From: DAOTTW01 sp034437615
GTDB lineage: Bacteria; Chloroflexota; Anaerolineae; Aggregatilineales; Phototrophicaceae
Reading direction: 5' to 3'
NCBI GenBank assembly: GCA_034437615.1
Contig: DAOTTW010000206.1
Span: forward strand, 1 to 20,270
DNA: 20,270 nt
Positions 13,631-20,270 of the stretch are shown here, piece after piece; the stretch's first letter is position 1, and each line of letters starts with the position of its first letter. The translations under genes were made by a program, and so were the position numbers. The notes under the pieces were generated by a model. It was not told the origin of the DNA and made no database searches. It saw only the letters and a program-made list of their open reading frames with translations.

Positions 13631-16522
13631 ATGGCACACATGAGTAATGACGATTGGCAGAAAATTCGCGCCGTTTGCAAAGATGACAGGGCCTTTGAGC
13701 AGGTCCGGGCGCTGATTTCGGGGTGGCAAACCGACGATGAAACCTACACGCAATTGCTGGAAAAGACCCAGGCACTAGACGCCTTCAGCAAGAGCATTCG
13801 CCGTTTGCATCAGATCGCCGTTCAGCATTATGAGTCGCTGGATAATATGTTTAGCGATTACTTAGAAGCTGGCTGCGACATCCTGGGCATGACGACGGGT
13901 GTGCTCAGCCAGGTGTATGAGCCAACGCAGGAATACATCGTGATGGCCGTACACAACGGTATCGGTGAGCTAAACGCCGGAGGCTTCATGATGCTGGGGG
14001 ATACCTACGAGCAGATTGTGGCGCGGCGTCATGAGACCGTGACCTATCCACGTGTAGCGGGTGTGCCGGGCCTGACGACGTTGCGCTTCTACCGTGAATT
14101 TGGCTTTCAGTCCTTCATCGGCACCCCCGTCTGGCTGGAGGGTGAGCTATACGGCACCCTCAGCTTCTTCAGCCAGCACACGCGCAAGCGCGGCTTTCAG
14201 GATTTTGAAATAGAGCTGGCCGAAATTATGGCGCGGGACATCGGGCAGGCGGTGCTGGCGCGTCGGTATGAGCAACGTCGGCAGTACATGGCGGAGCGCA
14301 TCGCAGAAAGTGAACGGCGCTATCGTGCGCTTTTCGAGCAGAATCAAGATGCGGTGTTTATCATCAGCTTGCAGGGCATCATTCAGTTGGTCAACGAGCA
14401 GGCGTGTGCGCTCTTGGGCTACACAGCCGATGAACTGGTCGGCACGAGGGCAGAACAGCATATCCTCATTGATGCCTACCAGGATTATCAGGACCGCCTG
14501 CAAAAGCTGCTGGCTGGCGAGACGCTGCCGATGTATGAGCGCGTCTTTATAGATCAGCAAGGGCAGCAAATCCCGACGGAGATTAGCGTAACGCTCGTGC
14601 GGGATGGCGATGGCAAACCCAAGCACCTACAGAGCATCGTGCGCAATATCACAGAGCGCAAGCAACGCGAGCAAGAACTGCGCCAGGGCCAGACGCGCCT
14701 GCGCACCGTCATGAGCAACTTCCCCAATGGCCTGATTATCCTATTCGATACGCAGCAGCGCTTTTTGCTGGTGGATGGCGCTGGCCTTGCCGAACTCGGC
14801 GTCCAGAAGCATATCTTTGAAGGGCGTGCACCGACTGAGCTATCCGCATACATGCAACATTGGCCTGAAGATAGCCTGGACCGCGTGCAAGCATGGATGG
14901 CGACGGCGCTGGCCGGTCAAGAAGTCCGCGCAGAATTGCGCCTGGGTGCAGCGGATTATGAAATTCACGCGAATCCGGTCTACGATCATGGCAATATCAT
15001 TGCAGGCGTCGCCACCGTCGAAAACATCACGGATCGCAAGCGCTTCGAGGCGCAGATGTTGCAGGCAAAAGAGCACGCCGAAGCCGCGAACAAGGCCAAA
15101 AGCATGTTCCTGGCCAGTATGAGCCACGAATTGCGCACGCCGTTAAACGCCATCAGCGGCTTTGCGCAGTTGCTCAGTCACGGGTCTGTCTCGCCAGATG
15201 GCCAACAGGATTACATCCAGCACATCCAAAGTAGCTCGGATTACCTGCTGCAACTCATCAACGATATTCTGGAAACGTCCAAGATTGAGGCTGGTCAGCA
15301 CGAGCTAATTAGCGAAAATTTCGATCTGCATGAATTGCTACACGCCATGGAAGCCCAGTTCATGCAGCAGACCATCAACAAGGGGCTACGCCTGCGCTTT
15401 CACCTGCAAGCGAATACGCCGCGTTTTATTCACGGCGACCACCGCAAGCTACGGCAAATTCTGTACAACCTGCTGAGCAATGCCGTTAAGTTCACCGACT
15501 GGGGCGAGGTTACGCTTGATGTGGCAGCAGCCCCCCTGCCCGACAACAACACAGAGCTGACCTTTCAAGTGCGGGATACAGGGCGCGGCATCAGCCAGCA
15601 AGAACAAAACAAGCTGTTCAGCCCCTTCACGCAAGCCGAAGCGGGTAGGCGTTCGGGGCAGCAGGGCACGGGCTTGGGCTTGTCGATCAGCCGTGAATTT
15701 GCACGCTTGATGTCCGGTGATATTACGCTTGACAGTCAGCCAGGGCAAGGCAGTTGCTTTACGCTGCGCGTGCCCCTGCCGGTGGTCGATGGGGCGCTGG
15801 ACCTGAACCTATCACAGCCGCGTGTCGTCGGCTTGCAACCTGGGCAGGGGCCGTTCCGCATTTTGATCGTGGATGATCTGGAAGAAAACCGCATGATTGT
15901 TTCGACCATGTTGCGCAATATCGGCCTGGAATCCCGCCTCGCGTTTGACGGTGCAGAAGCCCTGCATATCGTGGATGAGTGGCAGCCGCATCTCGTATGG
16001 ATGGACATCCGAATGCCGGGGATGAATGGTGTCGAGACCACACGCGCCATCAAGCAAAAGCCGCATCCGCCGATTATAGTGGCTCTGACCGCTGGCGCGA
16101 TGTCCTATGAGCGCGACGAGGCGCTGCAAGCAGGCTGTGACGACTTCCTGGCCAAGCCGTTTCTCGATAGTGATATTTACGAGCGTCTAGGGCGACATTT
16201 GGGCGTCGAATTCATCTATGAGGACGCAGCCAATGCTGAAAATGCCGACGCTGATGCAGGCTGGAACGCCATTAAAGCCGACCCGGACTATGGCGAAGAA
16301 CAGGCAGCCGTTGCGCTGGCGACATTCGGCCCCAGGGTATTACGCGATTTGCGCCGTGTCGCACAGGATTTAGATGCAGATGCCTCGCTGAAGGTCATCG
16401 AACAGGTACGCGCTGACGCGCCAGAATTGGCGTATGCGCTGCGCAGTTGGGTCAATGAATTCAGCTTTGAGCGCGTCATCGCCGCGCTGGACACCGCGCA
16501 GCAGCATGACACGGGCCTATAA
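13631..16522 (+). CDS. GAF-PAS-PAS hybrid histidine kinase with receiver domain
   Basis: The 963-residue protein has no membrane helix or signal peptide and should be a cytoplasmic sensor. Domains in order: GAF (about 60-215), PAS (about 235-345), PAS (about 355-475), HisKA with MSHELRTPLNAI (phospho-acceptor H499), a HATPase domain with NLLSNAVKFT (613-622), DTGRGI (649-654) and GTGLGLSIS (679-687), and a receiver with D748-D749, phospho-acceptor D792 in WMDIRMPGMNG and K842 in AKPF. The last 90 or so residues form a helical tail of a kind often found after receivers in cyanobacterial-type hybrid kinases, not an Hpt domain. The signal and the partner are unknown, and no output regulator is adjacent. 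GTG 13628, ATG 13631 and ATG 13640 are possible starts; none has a good ribosome-binding site. It is flanked on each side by a leftward tyrosine recombinase gene. Confidence 0.92.
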   Translation: MAHMSNDDWQKIRAVCKDDRAFEQVRALISGWQTDDETYTQLLEKTQALDAFSKSIRRLHQIAVQHYESLDNMFSDYLEAGCDILGMTTGVLSQVYEPTQEYIVMAVHNGIGELNAGGFMMLGDTYEQIVARRHETVTYPRVAGVPGLTTLRFYREFGFQSFIGTPVWLEGELYGTLSFFSQHTRKRGFQDFEIELAEIMARDIGQAVLARRYEQRRQYMAERIAESERRYRALFEQNQDAVFIISLQGIIQLVNEQACALLGYTADELVGTRAEQHILIDAYQDYQDRLQKLLAGETLPMYERVFIDQQGQQIPTEISVTLVRDGDGKPKHLQSIVRNITERKQREQELRQGQTRLRTVMSNFPNGLIILFDTQQRFLLVDGAGLAELGVQKHIFEGRAPTELSAYMQHWPEDSLDRVQAWMATALAGQEVRAELRLGAADYEIHANPVYDHGNIIAGVATVENITDRKRFEAQMLQAKEHAEAANKAKSMFLASMSHELRTPLNAISGFAQLLSHGSVSPDGQQDYIQHIQSSSDYLLQLINDILETSKIEAGQHELISENFDLHELLHAMEAQFMQQTINKGLRLRFHLQANTPRFIHGDHRKLRQILYNLLSNAVKFTDWGEVTLDVAAAPLPDNNTELTFQVRDTGRGISQQEQNKLFSPFTQAEAGRRSGQQGTGLGLSISREFARLMSGDITLDSQPGQGSCFTLRVPLPVVDGALDLNLSQPRVVGLQPGQGPFRILIVDDLEENRMIVSTMLRNIGLESRLAFDGAEALHIVDEWQPHLVWMDIRMPGMNGVETTRAIKQKPHPPIIVALTAGAMSYERDEALQAGCDDFLAKPFLDSDIYERLGRHLGVEFIYEDAANAENADADAGWNAIKADPDYGEEQAAVALATFGPRVLRDLRRVAQDLDADASLKVIEQVRADAPELAYALRSWVNEFSFERVIAALDTAQQHDTGL

Positions 16523-16523
16523 A

Positions 16524-16543
16524 GGACGCAGCAAGCTGCGTCC
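16524..16543. repeat. Perfect palindrome between convergent genes
   Basis: GGACGCAGC and GCTGCGTCC form a 9-bp stem around AA, starting two bases after the kinase stop codon. There is no T-run, so it is not a standard intrinsic terminator, though it might slow transcription in either direction. Its form is like the GGACACGGC palindrome at 20244-20263. The rest of the 74-bp spacer up to 16596 shows nothing. Confidence 0.75.
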
Positions 16544-16596
16544 GCCACGCCTACGCTGCGACGTGCCTCATTACGTGTTTGCAGTGATGCATAAGT

Positions 16597-17682
16597 TTAT
16601 GTGTCCCTGGCGTCATCACCCCTATCACCATCACGATCACCCTTATCGTCATCATCGACCAGGCCCAAGCGCCCAGCAATCTTTCGGCTGTAACGGTCCT
16701 TTTTCACGGTGACGCGGCTGAGGTAGATGCGCGTTGTGGCGATATTCTGATGGCCAAGCACGGCCTGTACTTCGCTCAGATCGCCAGCGTGCTCACCGAC
16801 GAGCCGTGCGACGGTGTGCCGCGTCTGGTGCAGGTGAATGTGACCGATGCCGCAGGCTTTGGCATAGCGCTTCAGGGCCTTCACGAAGCCGTGCGATGTC
16901 ACCGGCTGATAGCCCTTTGCGGCGCGGTCATGGCGTAGCCACAGCGGGTCGTCGGGTTCGATCAACGGCACGTTGTTCAGCCCATCCCAGCGGCCCGACG
17001 CCTTGATGTAATCCAGCAGCGCCACCAGCACACCCGGATCACGCACTTCAGTCGATTGGTACAGGCCGCCCTTCTCCTCCGTGTGGATGACGATGGCCTC
17101 CTCGGAGAATTCCAGGTCGCCCCATTCTAGCCGAATGATCTCAGCACGCCGTTTGCCCGTCGCAAAGTAAAAGCGCAGCAGAGCGTAATCCCGCTTGGCG
17201 TTGACATCACCTTTGGCGGCTTCGCTGCGCACGTGCAATAGCAACCTGCGCGCGTCCTCGTCGCTGAGCGCACGCGCTTTGTCGTTCTGATAGGCTTTTG
17301 GGGCTTTGGGCCGTGCCAGATCAACCGGGTTATAGGTGATGTGGCCCCTGAAATAGGGGTCGTCAATCAGCCAGTTGTAAAAGCTAGAGAGGCGGCTGAT
17401 ACGAGCGTAAACGCTGGACCCACTCAGGCCCATATCTTCCAGGTATGCCTGCCACTGGCGCACATCATCAGGCGTCACCTGATCCACAGATTTTGGGATG
17501 AACGTAAAAAAGCCCGCCGCGCTGCCCGCTTCGCCATCGCTCAGCAAGGCGTTGCGCTTATCCCGCAGCAGGTCATGGCGGCGGTCCGAACCGACATCGG
17601 TGCGGGCGTCGGCCCACATCTCGACGGCTTTAATCATGGCAGGGGTTAAATGCGGATAGAGTTTAATCAGGTCTTTGCTCAT
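16597..17682 (-). CDS. Tyrosine recombinase (phage integrase family) 2
   Basis: The 361-residue protein has a core-binding N-terminal domain (about 35-110) and a C-terminal catalytic domain. The active site is R178 in TGKRRAE, K204 in TEEKGG, H285 and R288 in HLHQTRHT, H311 in LGHQN and nucleophile Y320 in TTRIYL, so it looks active. The end is an unusual acidic/basic low-complexity tail (DDDDKGDRDGDRGDDARDT, 343-361), coded by a GATGAC/CGTGAT-type repetitive stretch. It shows little similarity to recombinase 1 outside the catalytic motifs, so the two are not a recent duplication. The ATG at 17682 has no strong ribosome-binding site. One copy of a 22-bp direct repeat begins 40 bp upstream of its start. 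It faces the hybrid kinase gene tail to tail. Confidence 0.93.
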   Translation of the reverse strand: MSKDLIKLYPHLTPAMIKAVEMWADARTDVGSDRRHDLLRDKRNALLSDGEAGSAAGFFTFIPKSVDQVTPDDVRQWQAYLEDMGLSGSSVYARISRLSSFYNWLIDDPYFRGHITYNPVDLARPKAPKAYQNDKARALSDEDARRLLLHVRSEAAKGDVNAKRDYALLRFYFATGKRRAEIIRLEWGDLEFSEEAIVIHTEEKGGLYQSTEVRDPGVLVALLDYIKASGRWDGLNNVPLIEPDDPLWLRHDRAAKGYQPVTSHGFVKALKRYAKACGIGHIHLHQTRHTVARLVGEHAGDLSEVQAVLGHQNIATTRIYLSRVTVKKDRYSRKIAGRLGLVDDDDKGDRDGDRGDDARDT

Positions 17683-17721
17683 AAGTCATACCCATTAGCT
17701 CATGTCAACCATAAATAAGCG

Positions 17722-17743
17722 GGCCACGCCACAACACCCGTTT
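17722..17743 (+). repeat. 22-bp direct repeat, copy 1 (possible recombination core)
   Basis: This stretch starting GGCCACGCCACAAC is identical over 22 bases to 17873-17894. It lies in the spacer between recombinase 2 and the winged-helix gene. Confidence 0.85.
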
Positions 17744-17798
17744 CATCACGCAGCTTGCTTCCACGTCACGACAGGCCCTACAGATGTGCCGTTGGATG

Positions 17799-17811
17799 GT
17801 GTATGCTACAC
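17799..17811. promoter_or_regulatory. Small inverted repeat, possible operator
   Basis: GTGTA and TACAC flank TGC, in the spacer about 50 bp before the likely start of the winged-helix gene; GTATG/CATAC (17801-17815) overlaps it. An autoregulatory operator is possible. The arms are short and chance is a real alternative. The remainder of the 177-bp spacer has no promoter I can defend. Confidence 0.3.
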
Positions 17812-17859
17812 ATACCGTTTCGATACTATAGCATGGTTACACACCTTTTCCAAACGCTT

Positions 17860-18156
17860 ATGTCTTTTCATCGGCCACGCCACAACACCCGTTTTATGAT
17901 TCTCGAAGCCATCGCGTCGCAGGATAAGCCGCTGACGCGCACACAGATTGCCCGCGTGCTGAACCGCAAGAAGTCCCCCAACCTGATCGCCATCTTGGAT
18001 GAGATGATCGCTGATGGCCTGCTGACGTGGAATATCGTCACGTTCCACAACGGGGTGCAGGGCTATGCTTATTCCCTGACTGCGGCTGGCCAGCAGCAGC
18101 TTGATGTGAAACAGGCCAGCGGGGACGACAAATTAGCGGCACAAGCCGGAGCCTGA
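17860..18156 (+). CDS. Small winged-helix DNA-binding protein
   Basis: The likely 98-residue protein is a putative transcription regulator. Residues about 12-76 have the pattern of a winged helix-turn-helix: helix 1 MILEAIAS (13-20), then LTRTQIARVLNRK (25-37), the recognition-helix region SPNLIAILDEMIADGLL (39-55), and a two-stranded wing with an aromatic hairpin ending near YSLTAAG (71-77). The C-terminal tail is polar. The start is uncertain: ATGs at 17833, 17860 and 17899 are all in frame and none has a clear ribosome-binding site; 17860 keeps helix 1 complete with a short basic arm. The second 22-bp direct repeat (17873-17894) codes for residues within that arm. The gene is divergent from recombinase 2 and might control it or its excision. 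The family cannot be named with confidence. Confidence 0.75.
   Translation: MSFHRPRHNTRFMILEAIASQDKPLTRTQIARVLNRKKSPNLIAILDEMIADGLLTWNIVTFHNGVQGYAYSLTAAGQQQLDVKQASGDDKLAAQAGA
17873..17894 (+). repeat. 22-bp direct repeat, copy 2, inside the 5' end of the winged-helix gene
   Basis: Identical over 22 bases to 17722-17743, offset by 151 bp. The copies differ directly on both sides of the match (one further A-T pair matches after a mismatch on the right). Confidence 0.85.
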
Positions 18157-18190
18157 TACAGCGAAATACCCGCAATGCGGCCACGCTGCC
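18151..18190 (+). repeat. Degenerate relative of the 3'-end dispersed repeat
   Basis: GCCTGATACAGC (18151-18162), holding the winged-helix stop codon, is the same 12-mer that ends membrane protein B and, with one change, membrane protein C. An ATGCGGCC...CGC segment follows, like the second half of the 66-nt repeat but with a gap. Confidence 0.5.
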
Positions 18191-18207
18191 CTCATCTATC
18201 ACACGCT

Positions 18208-18214
18208 AAAAGGA
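18208..18214 (+). promoter_or_regulatory. Ribosome-binding site deciding the methyltransferase start
   Basis: AAAAGGA lies eight bases before the ATG at 18223, favouring it over the in-frame ATG at 18175. Confidence 0.7.
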
Positions 18215-18222
18215 CTTACGCC

Positions 18223-19122
18223 ATGCCAGACGACCCACGCATCTGTGATTACGAAGGCTCGGATTACCGCACCGATTTCTGGGAGGGCCAGGGCCGCGAT
18301 TACGAAGACAGCGTTGAGCGTGATGTATTGGCGCGTTTGCTGCCCAGCAGTGGCCAGCGCTTGCTCGAAGTAGGGGCCGGGTTTGGTCGCCTGACATCCG
18401 AGTATCGCTATTTTAAGCAGGTGGTGCTGCTGGATTATTCGTTCTCACAATTGCAGTACGCCCGTGAGCAATTTGGTGATGAGGGCTATCTCTACGTGGC
18501 AGCAGATGCCTATAAGCTGCCCTTTCAGCCTGGGGTGTTCGACGCGGCAACCATGATCCGCGTCTTACATCATTTCGAGCGCGTGCCGCGTGTGCTCAAG
18601 GCGATTCGGCGCGTGCTGGCCCCACAAGCAGCGTTTATTCTGGAATTCGCCAACAAGCGCAACCTGAAAGCGCTCGCCCGCTACGGACTCGGCCAACAAA
18701 AATGGGACCCCAACGACCCCCAACCCGTCGAATTCGTGGAGATGAACTATAACTTTCATCCGTCGTATATCGTCAACGAGTTGCGGGCCGCAGGCTTTGA
18801 GCATTTGCAAAGCGTGCCTGTGTCGTTTTTGCGCAGTGGCCTGCTCAAGCGCACGCTCAAGAAGGATTGGCTGCTGAATATTGATGGTGTGATGCAGCGC
18901 AGTGGCTTGCTGGTCGCACCGAGCATCTTCACGAAAAGCCGCGCCAGCGCTAGCAACCCTGATAACAACGCCGACAACATGCAACTGAGCGGTGAGGCCA
19001 TTTTCGCCTGCCCGCAGACACACAGCACCCTACAACGCGATGAAGATACGCTGGTCAGCGCGGACGGGCGGCGCTACGCCGTCCGTGAGGGCATCTACGA
19101 CTTCAAGCAAGCGCTTGCTTAA
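18223..19122 (+). CDS. Class I SAM-dependent methyltransferase with degenerate Trm112-like tail
   Basis: The 299-residue protein should transfer a methyl group from S-adenosylmethionine; the acceptor is unknown. It has motif I LLEVGAGFGRL (47-57), the acidic end of strand 2 in LLDYS (69-73), AADAYKLPF (93-101) and MIRVLHHFE (111-119), the pattern of a Methyltransf_11-type Rossmann fold. Residues 258-294 (FACPQTHSTL through YAVREGIYDF) look like a Trm112p-like zinc-ribbon module whose cysteines have been lost except one, so it probably no longer binds zinc. The gene follows the winged-helix gene by 66 bp and ends before a strong terminator. Small-molecule, lipid or glycan methylation is possible. 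Confidence 0.88.
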   Translation: MPDDPRICDYEGSDYRTDFWEGQGRDYEDSVERDVLARLLPSSGQRLLEVGAGFGRLTSEYRYFKQVVLLDYSFSQLQYAREQFGDEGYLYVAADAYKLPFQPGVFDAATMIRVLHHFERVPRVLKAIRRVLAPQAAFILEFANKRNLKALARYGLGQQKWDPNDPQPVEFVEMNYNFHPSYIVNELRAAGFEHLQSVPVSFLRSGLLKRTLKKDWLLNIDGVMQRSGLLVAPSIFTKSRASASNPDNNADNMQLSGEAIFACPQTHSTLQRDEDTLVSADGRRYAVREGIYDFKQALA

Positions 19123-19232
19123 CCTGCTAGCGGCACGCGCATCACAGGCCGACCATCCGGCAACAAGGCAAATTGCAGCTTGCGCGATAATTTTATCCAG
19201 CCGCTATGGTTGGCGGGTTAGATGCACCGCAT

Positions 19233-19256
19233 ACGGCCTTACGCAAGGCCGTTTTT
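19233..19256 (+). terminator. Intrinsic terminator of the methyltransferase transcript
   Basis: ACGGCCTT and AAGGCCGT form an 8-bp stem with loop ACGC, followed by a T-run, 110 bp after the methyltransferase stop. It overlaps the 3' end of the convergent isoaspartyl peptidase gene, whose TAA (19241-19239) lies at the stem-loop junction. It lacks a T-run in the other direction. The spacer 19123-19232 shows nothing else. Confidence 0.85.
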
Positions 19257-20135
19257 CATGCTGGCCTGCGGCCCGCCGTTCGCATCCACCCAGCCGACGG
19301 AGAATTTCGGCGTGGTGTGGGCTACGCCCAGCCTGCCGTTCGCATCCAGCGTAATCAGCGCCACCATCGAATCGCTAAAGTAGCCTTCGATGTATTGCAT
19401 GGCGGCGACAGCAGCGGACTGTGCGTTATGCCCTGCGGCGATCTGGTCCACTGCATATTTTGAGAGCAGCACGCGCATACTGTTTTCACCTTTGCCGCTG
19501 GCAGCCGCGCCCCCATACAGGCTATCCGCATAGCCACCCGCCCCATACAGCGGCGCATCACCGACGCGCCCCGCAGCCTTTGCGGGGGTGCCGCCTGTGG
19601 ACGTGCCGACTGCAATATGGCCCTGTACGTCAAGTGCGATTGCGCCGACTGTATCATGCACCTCTTGCGGCCCGTGCGCTGGCTGCTGACGCATAAACGC
19701 CTGTAATTCCGCATCCGTGACCAGCGTCAGGTTCGGGATGAGGGGCATACCCATGCGGGCTGCGAAATCATCCGCACCTGCACCCACAAGCAGGCAATGC
19801 TTGCTCTCATCCAATACGCGGCGTGCTAGCGAAATCGGGTAGCGCACGCGCCGCACCGCCGCCACTGCGCCATAATCGTGCTTGCTGCCGTCGATAATCA
19901 GCGCGTCCATCTCGGCCTCCCCGATGGCGTTCAGGTGGCTGCCTGTGCCCGCATCGAACAGCGGGAAATCCTCCAGATAATTGACAGCGCGTTCGACTGC
20001 ATCCAGTGCGGAGCCACCTGCCTGTAAAATATCCCAGCCGATTTTTGCCGCGTCGCGTAGTGCACCCGCTTTCGGGTCGTCCTGTTCATCTGGCCAATCC
20101 CACGCGCCGCCGTGCACGATAATTGCGGGTTTCAT
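19239..20135 (-). CDS. iaaA: Isoaspartyl peptidase/L-asparaginase (Ntn hydrolase, T2 family)
   Basis: The 298-residue precursor should cleave itself to give alpha and beta subunits, then hydrolyse isoaspartyl dipeptides or asparagine. The N-terminus IIVHGGAW (5-12) and FDAGTGSHLN (60-69) are typical of the alpha chain. Autocleavage is expected before T162 in HDTVGAIALD (160-169), which becomes the N-terminal nucleophile. TSTGG (178-182) and GRVGDAPLYGAGGYAD (189-204) supply the second Thr (T180) and the substrate-binding Arg190 and Asp193. The length is normal for the family and no signal peptide is visible, so it should be cytoplasmic. AGGGGA lies ten bases before the ATG. It is convergent with the methyltransferase and has no operon partner in view. 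Asparaginase versus isoaspartyl preference cannot be told from sequence. Confidence 0.94.
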   Translation of the reverse strand: MKPAIIVHGGAWDWPDEQDDPKAGALRDAAKIGWDILQAGGSALDAVERAVNYLEDFPLFDAGTGSHLNAIGEAEMDALIIDGSKHDYGAVAAVRRVRYPISLARRVLDESKHCLLVGAGADDFAARMGMPLIPNLTLVTDAELQAFMRQQPAHGPQEVHDTVGAIALDVQGHIAVGTSTGGTPAKAAGRVGDAPLYGAGGYADSLYGGAAASGKGENSMRVLLSKYAVDQIAAGHNAQSAAVAAMQYIEGYFSDSMVALITLDANGRLGVAHTTPKFSVGWVDANGGPQASMKNGLA

Positions 20136-20153
20136 AATCTCTATTTCCCCTGT

Positions 20154-20182
20154 TGTATAAGGCTTTTCCAGCTAAAAAACAA
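20154..20182 (-). promoter_or_regulatory. Possible promoter of the isoaspartyl peptidase gene
   Basis: On the minus strand TTGTTT (20182-20177) and TATACA (20159-20154) are separated by exactly 17 bp and lie just before the ribosome-binding site. The -35 element matches only the first half of the consensus. Confidence 0.45.
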
Positions 20183-20187
20183 GCAAT

Positions 20188-20263
20188 GCGGCTGACGCCG
20201 CTCGGACACCCAGAAGGGTGTCCCTACAGGACATCGTTCGTAGGGACACGGCTTGCCGTGTCC
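20188..20263. repeat. Cluster of dispersed intergenic palindromes
   Basis: Three consecutive perfect stems are visible: GCGGC/GCCGC (20188-20201), GGACACCC/GGGTGTCC with loop AGAA (20204-20223), and GGACACGGC/GCCGTGTCC with loop TT (20244-20263). CCCTAC (20222-20227) and GTAGGG (20240-20245) can pair as an alternative fold. The GTAGGG-GGACACGGC style is like the short palindromic intergenic repeats found in many copies in cyanobacterial and Chloroflexota-type genomes. They lie upstream of the isoaspartyl peptidase promoter and may extend past the window. Confidence 0.8.
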
Positions 20264-20270
20264 GCAAACC

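Noticed and set aside
16524..16543. Bidirectional intrinsic terminator between the kinase and recombinase 2
   Set aside because: The stem is strong but neither side has a T-run, and its form matches a dispersed palindrome instead.
17702..17899. Small 65-codon gene in the spacer beside recombinase 2
   Set aside because: It has no ribosome-binding site or recognisable pattern, is low in helix or strand periodicity, and covers both copies of the direct repeat.

Overview
This 20.3 kb, moderately GC-rich bacterial window carries sixteen protein genes that I can support. I see no rRNA, tRNA or CRISPR array. Gene content fits an environmental Chloroflexota-type (Anaerolineae-like) genome: PMT/ArnT-like membrane glycosyltransferases with a C-terminal soluble domain, GAF/PAS hybrid kinases and phage-like tyrosine recombinases between housekeeping genes. 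That placement is an inference from style, not from a marker gene.

Region 1 (11-9489) is the most interesting part. It is a divergent pair of operons meeting at about 4785-4928. Leftward: an ABC transporter with a degenerate C39-peptidase-like N-terminus, a minimal HlyD-like membrane-fusion protein, an SPFH/band 7 protein, and membrane protein A. Rightward: membrane protein B (paralogue of A), a 205-residue protein resembling the isolated first transmembrane segments of a P-type ATPase, membrane protein C (third paralogue), and a full P1B-like P-type ATPase. This ATPase keeps DKTGT, TGE, HP and GDGIND but has IGS where the CPC metal motif of the fourth core helix should be. Five of the eight proteins start with a short hydrophobic segment followed by a cluster of arginines. 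I read this as one uncharacterised membrane system built around a non-canonical P-type ATPase and an SPFH scaffold. A resemblance to the logic of ferrosome (fez, P1B-6 ATPase) loci is possible but unproven.

Region 2 (9490-12370) holds a cytoplasmic dolichol-phosphate-mannose-synthase-like GT2 enzyme with its own promoter, and a convergent multi-pass PMT/ArnT-like glycosyltransferase. Together they could make and use a polyprenyl-phosphate sugar.

Region 3 (12378-18156) looks like an accessory island. Two unrelated-looking tyrosine recombinases, both leftward, bracket a large GAF-PAS-PAS hybrid histidine kinase. A small winged-helix regulator follows, whose 5' end contains one copy of a 22-bp perfect direct repeat; the other copy lies 151 bp upstream, next to the second recombinase.

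Region 4 (18157-20270) has a SAM-dependent methyltransferase with a decayed Trm112-like tail, a clear intrinsic terminator, a convergent isoaspartyl peptidase/asparaginase, and a cluster of palindromes of a dispersed intergenic type. Related repeats occur elsewhere in the window, notably a gapless 66-nt repeat spanning the 3' ends of membrane protein C and the P-type ATPase.
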